A DNA stretch of 64,000 bases, taken from Euphorbia lathyris. Lineage: Eukaryota > Streptophyta > Magnoliopsida > Malpighiales > Euphorbiaceae. This document shows positions 45,701 to 55,400 of this stretch, in pieces. The position numbers and the translations under genes were made by a program. The stretch is taken from assembly GCF_963576675.1 (NCBI RefSeq), contig NC_088916.1:821001-885000 (forward strand), given 5' to 3'. The stretch's first letter is position 1; each line of letters opens with the position of its first letter. Under the pieces are notes generated by a model, which was given only the letters and a program-made list of their open reading frames with translations, was not told where the DNA came from and searched no databases.

Positions 45701-48700
45701 TTGAAGATTTAGTTGCATTGCTAAAAATGATGATGCTGTCAAAGTTGAGGTATAAAGTGATAAGCTTGATAATATCTAAAAAGATATAAACTATTTGGGT
45801 CAATAGACATACAGGTTTTATGTTCTACTATAACATGTTAGGACATTGAATTTCTTATCCTAACCTTACTGTTCTTATATTAAAAGGCTGGGTACACACA
45901 CTTGGCCAGTGTTAAGCTGGGATTGCAAGACTGTTGTTGTGCTCATCCATGACTAGTGGTGATGCGGTTTGGAGCTTATCCCAGCCTGGTTCTTTCTGAA
46001 CTAATTTTGGATTGTATTCTCACATATATTAATGACTTGGGTACGAATCTTTTTATCAGGTACCTTTAACGATCTTGATCATCATCAAGTTGCAGCTCTT
46101 GCAAGTTGCTTCATCCCTGTAGATAAATCAAATGAGCAAATACATTTGAGATCAGAGCTTGCTAAACCATTACAACAACTCCAAGAGAGTGCAAGGAAAA
46201 TAGCTGAGGTTTGTTTGCTGTTTTTTTGGTTTGTTTCATTGTTCAAATTGTTGTTAACTAAGTAGAGTTTGAATACTTCTGCATAACTGCAGATACAATA
46301 TGAGTGTAAATTGGAAATTAATGTCGATGAGTTTGTGGAATCAACAGTGAGGCCGTTCTTGATGGATGTTATTTATTCTTGGTCAAAGGTTAGTGTTCTT
46401 TTTCCCACTGCTTGGGGTTTCACTTTTCCTTTCTTGAATGCTTCTCAATTTCCACAGGACCACAGCTAATAGAATCAAGTAGTCAGTCCAGAACTTGTAG
46501 GGCTTGCTATGTAGTTAACTTCTAGGCGATGCACGTATGAGTGTCCGACACTCTGGACACTCGGGGATACGCACCCGACGCTCCAAAAATAAGTGTCCCC
46601 TTTTTTTCTTCTTTTTTTAATGGGGGCACTTCTGAGACACTTTGGGGACACGGATTCTAAGTTAATTAAGTAGAATATAGGGGTGTTCTTAATAATTTTA
46701 CAAAAAAAGAGGGGTTGATAATATACAAAAATAAAATGAAACACTAAAAAAAAAAAGAAATATCAAAATCTAATGAAAAGAACATAGCAGCCGCCCCTTT
46801 TCTGGTAGTTCAAATAGTTTGAAGTATTAAATGTTTCTTTTTGATGAATTAATGAATTATTATGGATGTTATTTATGTTTATAATACTAAATGAATAACA
46901 TTTATGATATATATATAAAAAATTGGCATGTCCCTTCCGTACCCGTCTCTCATAATGTTTAAGAATGCCATTTGCTGTACGAGTACTAGTGTCGGTGCTT
47001 CCTAACCTTCGGAATAAGAGTAAGTGTTCCATGTAAATGAAGTCTAGTTGATGGATTCTACCATCAATTCACACACTTACTGTTACTTGTTCTGGCCAAA
47101 TATAGCTTTATGCTCTATTAGATTTGGATTTCGTTTACATTCTTCGAAGTTTAACTTGAATGTGAATTTCTTATTTCCTCTTTGCCTTCTTTTCAGGGAG
47201 CTAGTTTTTCAGATGTTATACAAATGACTGATATCTTTGAGGGTAGTATTATCAGGAGTGCCAGAAGACTAGATGAGTTTTTGAACCAGGTAAATTCTTT
47301 AAGTTTCTCTTGATAATATGACAGTGTTGGATTACAACTAATATGCTATTCATTGAATCTGGATTTTTTACTCTGTTTCTCCTGTGGGGAACATGTTATT
47401 TTATAGAGCATATATGATGGTATTCACAGATATACAATTGGTTTGCTTGGCCATATATGATGGTTTAAGTAATTCACGGGTTTTAGAGTCAGCATGAAAG
47501 GGTGGTATGTTAACTTTCAATACAAAAGTTTTGGATAGAGGTGGCAAAAGCATCCACGATCCGATTATACGACACGAAATTAACATGCAGTTTTAGTGTT
47601 TAGTTTTAGCTTAGTAGGTAAGTGTCATTTTTGAGTTGACACAAAATTGACATTTACTTGCTTTTGAAAGGGGTTCCCCCTATCTAAAAGCTCATCAATG
47701 AGATAGGGCTCGAACTCAGACATGCGATACGGGGATTCTTCGTGAGCAAGTCAGAGCGAGACCTTAGTGGCTGCGCTTGTGTTATGGAAGTCTTACGGTA
47801 AAGGAGGGGATAGGTATTTAAGAAAAGAAAGGACGCAGAAAAATAGCACCTAACAAGCAGGTCCTCTGTGCTATCACCTTGCGAGGGAGTCTCAAACCAA
47901 CTCAAAGAACCTAATCCTAATCTCGAAACCACAAGTGTGAGTCGGTTGATTAGTTTGATTTCTTGCGCTTTCTCATTCAATTTACACACAACCTGTGGGG
48001 CACTCCCCCTTTCACTAATCGTCAGGGAGGACCAATCCGCCAGCCGTCTCTCTGACCTGATAACTAGTATCGCCTACCCTAGTAGGGCTATTTGAACTAG
48101 TTGAAAAAGGCTTTCTTGCCCTCTCCTTTTTGTTCTTAGAGTAATGGGTTAGGATTGACATGCTAACACGAAATGATAAGTGTACTTAAATTATTGTTAT
48201 ATTCTCTCATGTTTTTACATTTCTTAATAAAGGTAATTATTACAATTATGACGATTATTTTAGCATATTTCCTCAATCGGTGGAATCAGATGACTCAACC
48301 AATTCACCACTGGTTCCAACGGTTCACATCCGATTCTGTTATAATTTGGATTTTTCCCTATAGATCCGACTCAAAATAGAGCTGAATTGTACCAAATCGT
48401 ACGATTCAAATCGTGAATTGTAAGATTATGTTATAATTTAGAATTTTCCCTATAGGTTCAGCTCGAAATAGAGCTGAATCAAATCGAATTTTAAGATTCA
48501 AATCGGGAATCATAAGATTCAGATAACACTTCAGGGTATTAACTTGATTTCAGATCTCCTTTCAGTTGAATTAGCTTACTTTATTTTGATGTGGTTACAA
48601 TGGTTGGGTTTTAATCGTACCCTTGGAATTATTATATGGATTAAGGCATGTATGATTCTTCCAGCTCCTGTTACGGATCATGTCTTCGTGTTAGTCATTT

Positions 48701-48930
48701 CAATTTATTGTATTCCTACTAGTTAACATGGACCCTGAGCTTTACATTAGTCAAATTGAGGTCTTTTCACAGTCGTTAATCATATACTAGACGTCGCTGA
48801 TTGCACGATCTTTCTGTAGTTGCGGGCGGCTGCTGAGGCTGTCGGGGAGACCAATTTAGAGGAAAAATTCGGAAAAGCGGGTGAAAGCCTTCGCAGAGGT
48901 ATTATGTTTGCGAATTCTCTTTATCTATGA
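39747..48930 (+). CDS. HEN2: HEN2: nuclear exosome-associated DExH RNA helicase, 16 coding exons, 987 aa
   Basis: Plant HEN2 is the nucleoplasmic Ski2/MTR4-family helicase that feeds RNAs to the nuclear exosome. Coding exons: 39747-40718, 40816-41130, 41278-41382, 41504-41572, 41921-42088, 42168-42239, 42372-42488, 43123-43323, 43449-43607, 44587-44676, 44824-44916, 45075-45228, 46060-46208, 46293-46388, 47197-47289, 48820-48930. All introns are GT-AG, and the joined frame is open to the TGA at 48928-48930. Walker A TSAGKT is at residues 100-105, DEIH at 189-192, SAT next, and GRAGRRG at about 467-473. Exons 7-12 form the KOW/arch region ([13 protein letters not shown]) and exons 12-16 the DSHCT domain, ending [11 protein letters not shown]. 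It is chosen over MTR4 by the VHEVAVP and [16 protein letters not shown] context and its end sequence. Length is close to the family's roughly 990. Two tandem ATGs open the frame; the second has the better +4 G. Confidence 0.96.
44676..44823 (+). repeat. Intron 10 of HEN2 with duplicated 5' splice-site region
   Basis: A 34-bp segment starting at the donor (GTTTGTCATATTTG... to TCATGGTC) occurs at 44676-44709 and again at 44789-44822, just before the acceptor. A 16-bp AAATTTTGGGAGTGAG is also repeated inside. The second copy recreates a GT only about 35 bases from the acceptor. Confidence 0.85.
47581..48165 (+). mobile_element. 585-bp insertion in HEN2 intron 15
   Basis: A perfect 9-bp repeat ACACGAAAT flanks it (47572-47580; 48166-48174), with weak inverted ends (TAACATG / CATGCTA). 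Inside are TTAGCTTAGTAGG (box A-like, near 47605) and GGGCTCGAACTC (box B-like, near 47706), which suggest a tRNA-derived SINE component. The spacing of about 100 bp is longer than usual, so the class is uncertain. Confidence 0.35.
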
Positions 48931-50583
48931 GTGGTTTTCGTGCAGGATTCGGTCAGTCGTGGATAGAAAAGTTCGTACCAGGCCGCAGTTTTTCTCTCGA
49001 GGCTATTGGTGATGTATGCCGAATATAGGTTCCCCACCTTTCATCTCTGTCTCTCTCTATAGGATATGTTGTCGGCAATGTATAGATAATTATGCATATG
49101 AAAATGAGGAATCAAATTGCTTAGAATACTAAAATTTGCTGAATACCAAAATCTGGTTAGTCTATTTTGAAAAGGTAAAACATTTTCCTCTATTTCTTCC
49201 TTCATTTTCCATTGACTTATCACTTATTTTCCTTTGACTTATTTTCCTACTCAAACAAACACTGAAAAATTGGAAGAATGTTTTTCCCCACACAAACGGG
49301 GCCTTAATGCTTAAAATATTAACTTTCACATGCATTGAGACATTCACTAACAATTTAGATAACAAAACCATTAATAAGACACTCAATGTTTGTGAAAATT
49401 AAAAATCAGGGGCTTAAAATTATTAAAATTTAGAGACTGAATTTGAAATAACAATAATCAAGAGCTCAATCATTAAAATCGTGAAAATTTAGGGCTCAAT
49501 CAATTAAAATCGTAACATTCACATACATATTTAACAATATTCTAATTCAAACATTTTAAATCACACAAAAACAAAAAATTCTAATTCAAACATTTTAAAT
49601 CACACAAAAACAAAAAAATTAAAACACGCTAAAAAAATAAAATCATTTTGATATATTAGTAATCTTCTTTTTTTGTTCATTTAGTGACCACATTCTCAAC
49701 CTTCAAGAAAACAAAACTTATGTGTCTAAATACATGATGGATATCGAATACTGAGTACTTTACGGGGTAATCTCATACCCTCCATGGGTAATTTTTTGGA
49801 TTCCATACTCGTCCCACACCCTTCTACATAGGGTTTGAATAATCCTATTAGGGGTGGGTACTATAGTGTACCTGCGAAATTCGTACCTATTGCCATCCCT
49901 ATTTCAAGGGTGCTAGGGGTGAGATCAGTTTGGTCTAATTCGGAGATTTTCAAAATCTCTAGAATTGTATCAAATGAAAGTCAATGGTATAATTAGGTTC
50001 AAATCTAAAGAAAAATTCATCAGTCTAATCCGCTTTTAAATCTTTTTCTTCAGATATTCACTCTGGTTCAAGAATCTTTAAAATACTTAGTAATAGTGAG
50101 AATTTCAAAATCTTCAGAATTTTACCTTATTTAAGTCAATAATACAATTTGGTTCAGTTTTAAATAAAGTCACGATTTAATCCAATTATGAAATTTTGAA
50201 TCGAATATTCGACCAGGTTAAAAAATCTTCAAAATTTGTGCTTAGCCCTAGAGAGTGTAATGACACCCCTATATGCCCTTTTGTTTCCGTCTCCACCTGT
50301 AATTATAACACACCCTATGCCTTTGCTTCTACAGTCGTTTATGATTATATATGAATAAATGTAATTAAAATAATAATTGTATCAATCTTTTATTCTAATC
50401 TGATTATCTTTGTAAATCGTGTTATCGATGATTATATATGAATAAATGTAATTAAAATAATAATTGTGTCAATCTTTTATTCTTGTCCGATTATCTTTGT
50501 AAATCGTGTTATCGTACAATGTTTTTTACTTTCTAAAAATATATAAGCTATAAACTTTTCCTAATAATAATACATTCTTCAAA
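48931..50583. other. Intergenic AT-rich DNA downstream of HEN2
   Basis: Holds a probable short 3' UTR, a MITE-like fragment ending near CACAAACGGGGCCTT (49305), and a repeat at 49305-49510 that also occurs at 53385-53600. There are tandem duplications of about 38 bp (49541-49620) and 87 bp (50341-50427, 50428-50514). No gene seen. Confidence 0.5.
50341..50514 (+). repeat. 87-bp tandem duplication
   Basis: Two adjacent copies starting ATGATTATATATGAATAAAT and ending AATCGTGTTATCG differ at a few positions. Confidence 0.9.
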
Positions 50584-51141
50584 GTGAGCTGCTATATACC
50601 GCCATCAAATTCCTTTTCACCGTCACTTTTGGACTTTTTTGTCCTTCTCATAATTTTGATCAAAAACTAAAAATTCTCTCTCCAAAATCATAAACCCGAA
50701 CAACAATAATTGAAATTATGAAAATAATTGATGTGTGACAATCCGAACCCCGAAAATGGATGATTACGAGTTGGAAACATTAAGATTTACATCTTTTTAT
50801 CAAAGAACCCATGAAAATAATACATATTTTTCATGACGATTTTGCATTTTTCGTCATAAAAAATTGAATGATTTAGTATTTTTCGTCACTAAAAATTTTA
50901 CGATTTTGCATATTTCAAAATTTAGCCTAAACGGATGCGGCATACCATTCCCACCATGGTGGGAACGGATGTGGCATCCGTTCCCGCCATGGTGGGAATG
51001 ATATGCCGCATCCGTTTAGGCTAAATTTTGAATTTTCTCACAGTTTTTTTTTTCTAATTTTGACAAAAATTTTATACCAAGGACAAAATGGTCCAATAGG
51101 TGCGGTGATAAAGAATTTGGATGTGGTATATAGCAATACCC
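50584..51141. mobile_element. Mutator-type MITE with a long palindromic core
   Basis: Perfect 9-bp target duplication TTCTTCAAA (50575-50583; 51142-51150). Termini are about 17-bp inverted (GTGAGCTGCTATATACC / GGGTATTGCTATATACC complement). The core, about 50922-51029, is a near-perfect palindrome around CACCATGGTGGGAACGGATG and its complement. A reversed relative lies at 33809-34313. Confidence 0.8.
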
Positions 51142-51274
51142 TTCTTCAAATCACTCACCACAAACTCCATCCTCCCACATTTCTCAAGAATATGGGACCA
51201 TATGATTAAGAGAGTCTAAAATACAGTATATGAATATATTTTAAATTAATAAATTATAAAAGTAAAAGTATAAT

Positions 51275-51689
51275 GGGTTAATTTCAAATAAAACCCCGTG
51301 GTTTTATATATTTTGCAGATCGGTACCTGTAGTTGGTAAAATTTTAATTTAGTCAAATTTGGCTGATAACGACCTCAAAATTAAAATTTTCAAAAATTAA
51401 AGTTGTTTAATCATATTTACTATAGAACCATATTTTTTATTTTTCAAAATTATCATTTTTGGAGTTCCCTCTCTCTAAATATTAACTTTCTCTCTCATAA
51501 AAATAAACACCTAAATGACCTCAAACCTAAAAAGTTGAAAAATTAAAATTGCTTAAAATATTATTTAATTCTTGAAAATTTTCATTTTGAGATCGTTATC
51601 AGCCAAATTTGGAAAAATGAAAATTTTACCAACCACAGATACTGATCTGAAAAAAAAAGAAACCACATGGTTTTATTTGAATTTAACCC
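51275..51689. mobile_element. MITE (GGGTTAATTTCAAATAAAACC family), copy 1
   Basis: Terminal inverted repeats GGGTTAATTTCAAATAAAACC. The interior matches the copies at 56655-57154 and 57343-57746 (GATCGGTACCTGTAGTTGG; CCAAATTTGGCTGATAACGA; TCATTTTTGGAGTT). Target duplication not clear for this copy. Confidence 0.65.
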
Positions 51690-51709
51690 TTTATTATATA
51701 TTAAGAAAT

Positions 51710-51899
51710 AGGGTAAATTATACCTATAGCCACTAAACTTTACCCATTTTAACATTGTGGCCATTGAACTTCAATTCTTAACAGTATGACCATTGGATTT
51801 TACACTTTTTTAACACTGATAACCACTCAATTTTAACTAAAGTTTAGTGGCCACAATGTTAAATGAGTAAAGTTCAGTGGCCATGGGTGTAATTTACCC
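51710..51899. mobile_element. Mutator-type MITE, 190 bp
   Basis: Inverted termini GGGTAAATTATACCTATAGCC / GGCCATGGGTGTAATTTACCC with 9-bp repeats TTAAGAAAT (51701-51709; 51900-51908). Confidence 0.75.
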
Positions 51900-52448
51900 T
51901 TAAGAAATGTTAAGTTAACTCCATATAAAAAAATAGCTTGATCAAACGGATAATTATAGCAAGGCTAAACTCATAATTAAATACTTGAACTTTCACGGTT
52001 CTAAGGATTGAGCATCTGATCATTTATTTTTTCAAATTAATCCTCTGAACTTTAATAATTCTAAGGATTAAACCCTTTATGCTTATAATTTTTACACATA
52101 TTCAACCTCTCACTAACCGTTTTGTTAACCAAACCGTTAGTTAAGAGCTCAATGCATGTGAAACATAAAGATTAGAGGATTAATTAATAAAATCTTAAAA
52201 GTTTGGGGTTTAAATAGGATTTTCAGTTTTAACGACGAAATTGTTTATCGCTGAATATAAAATCACCATCAGTAATTAAATCATTTATAGAATATGTACA
52301 AATTAGACGATAACAGAATTAGTGATGAATGTGTCCGTCGTATTCCTTAACCCCGAATTTAGAAATTAAAATTTACAAAAAGACAGCTAAGGTTGCGTTG
52401 AATAGTAAATTCCTTGAAAATTAATTAAAATTACAATTGATTTAAATA

Positions 52449-55400
52449 CTAAATATGAAAAAATATAAAATAAAAGAAAAGTAAAAGAAGAATCATATGT
52501 AATAAGGTTTGAAAGTGAAGAAGAGTAGAAGATTGGCCTAACGCATCCAAAGCCGCTTTTTCGGTCTTCATTATTTCTTCTTTGAGTCTGTGAATTTCGA
52601 AAATAATTTTCTTTACGTTTTTAATTTTTTTATTCTCTTCTGCTTTCAATACGTCGCCTTCCAATCTTTTCTCTTCGTTTCTTTTCCATTCTTCAATTTC
52701 AGCAACCTAAAATATAAATATAAATATAAATAAATAAATATGATTTATTTTTACCGATGGAATATTCATCGCTAAATATAAGAAATCCACCATAATGTCA
52801 CCCTTTATATATTTTGTGACAAAATTAGGTGATATGACAGAATTAGTGACCAAATTTTTTCCGTAGTAGATTCGATTCTAATATTTATCATGTTAAGAAA
52901 AGGTAAATTACATGCATGATCCCTAAACTCTGCTCTTATTTTTATTATGGGCTATAAACTTCAAAAGTAGATATTATGACACATGAACTTTGCATTTTAC
53001 TAACATTATGACCTGTTTTACCATTGAGTAAGATGTCCACTCAAATAATATGTAACTGTCCGTTGTAAAACTGATGGGATTGATATTCTTAACAACTTTA
53101 ATTCTTGAACTTGTTGGCTTTGAGGTCATTTAGGTACTATTTGATCATTGTTAGAAAGTGGTGTTTATAGAGAGAAAACTCCAAAAATAGTGATTGAAAA
53201 ATTGAAAATGGTGGTTCCATTGGAAATGTGGTTGTTAACAACTTTAATTGTTGAATTTTTCTATTTTAAGTCCAGAGGCCATAATATTCGATTTTAAAGT
53301 TTAGGGGTCATAATGAAAGTAAGAGCAAAATCCAGGAGCCATGAGTCTAATTTACCCCGTTAAAGAAATATCAAGTTAAAAATTAGTGCCTTAATGCTTA
53401 AAATATTAACTTTCACATACATTGAGCCCTTCACTAACGGGTTTAGATAACAAAATCGTTAATAGACACTCAATATATGTGAAAATTAAAAATCACGGGC
53501 TTAAAATTATTAAAGTTCAGAGACTGAATCTGAAAAGGTAACAATCAGGAGCTCAATCATTAAAACCGTGAAAATTTAAGGGCTTATTTATGAGTTTAGC
53601 CTTATAGAAATAATTGTGTAGGAGACTGCAACATCGCGTCAATTTTTTTGATGCACCGGTGGCAAAAAGTCGTAAATGAAAAGTACAACCAGACCATACT
53701 ACCTATACTACTTATAGGCTTAAAGCATTATTTGGCCCCGGACCTATCCAAAATTGTGTCATTTGGTCCTGACCTATTATTTGGTCATATTTGGCTCTAT
53801 CCCATTTGGTGAAATTCACCCAATTTGTATGAATACTTAACGGAATCGTTATCTCATTGATAAGTAACGATATTTTAACACTTAAACTTGAAACGTGATA
53901 TTTCTTAAAGTTTCTTTTCTATATTATGTGAAAATAATTAATTAGATTAAAAATAAGAAAAAAAGAAAAAACAAATCCTAAACTAAAATTTATTAAGTTC
54001 AAGTGTCAAAATATCATTACTTATCAATGAGATAATGATTCGGTTAAGTTTGAATCCAAATTGGGTGAAAGTTCATCAATTTCGAATAGATCAGGGGTCA
54101 AATGTGACCAAATAATAGGTCAGATGCTAAATGACAAAATTTTAGATAGATCAGAGGCCAAATAATGCTTTAAGCCCTACTTATACTTTAATGTCAAGTT
54201 ATACAAGGGTATTTTAGGAAAATCATTTTTATTGCGTTAATTTTTTTTTGACAACGTTGCGTCAAACATCATTATCGTTATATTATGAAAGGATTAAAAA
54301 GAAAAAAACCTTTTGCTTAGCTTCTTGGAGGGCTTGTTGATACATTTCAAGTGTTTGCTTTAAATCCTCCTTCAAGCCCTCTACTGCCTCTTGTTCATAT
54401 TTTTCCTATAATACATATATATATATAGTAAATTATTTAATTATCATAAATATAATTTAAACAAAAATTAATTAATTAATTAATTAATTAATTAATCCAC
54501 CAAGCATGTGGTTTAGGGTGGTTAAGATACTGAATCAGATTAATTATCTAACCAGAGTTCGAATCCTGGAGATGGAAGTGCAACTATGATTAAAATACTT
54601 ACGGGGTGTTTGTTAGAAGGGATATAGGTGGTGGGATAGGGATAAAAAAAATACGAGATAAATTGTCCCCTGTTTGTTCGGAAGATAGAAGAGTGAGACG
54701 GATGAGGGATAAGCCTCTTATCCCTCAAATCTTATACCCAAGAGGGGGGTGGTATAATGAGGCAGGATAAGCTCCTGCGATTTTAATAGGATGGAAAAGT
54801 CTATCTGATCTCTTAAATTAATGTTATGTAGTTTAAATAAAGTTAAAATAGTAAAATATATTATTTTATCTATATCCCTATCACACATACCAAACATTGA
54901 TAATAATTCTCGACTATCATATTTTTATCCTTATCCCAACCATTTATCCTTATCCCTATCCCAATAGAATACCAAACGCCTCGTTAGTGGATGAGCTTTA
55001 CCTCCCGAAAGGGACCCACTCGACTCGAATCTGGGTTAGTCAGAGTTGTCGGGATAGGATACCAGATAGTTAGACCAAAAAAATGATTAATTAATTAATT
55101 ACCATGGTTATTGGATTATTAGCATATGCAGTAATAACTGCATTCTGAAAGAATCGTCCATCCAATGATGAAGTTGACATCGGAGAGAGTTCATCCTCAA
55201 GATTTTCGTAAAAACTCTGAAAATTACTGCTTGTACTACTCGATCTATCTGAATCGGGTCTTGTGTTTTCCATCTCCACTACTGATAATTCATCATATTG
55301 CCAGTTCGCTCTGTAAATTGAGCTGATAGTTAAGATCTAATAATAGCTTTTATTATAATTTCTGGCACGTAAAAAAGAAGAGTAGTTACATTAAGTTAGC

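Noticed and set aside
48931..52448. Kinase and U-box exons expected after the USP coiled coil
   Set aside because: Looked on the minus strand for glycine-loop, HRD and DFG-type motifs and a U-box; none seen among the MITEs.
54495..54600. tRNA gene
   Set aside because: Box A and B words are present, but no cloverleaf closes and the copy ends in an A-run with flanking repeats: a SINE.
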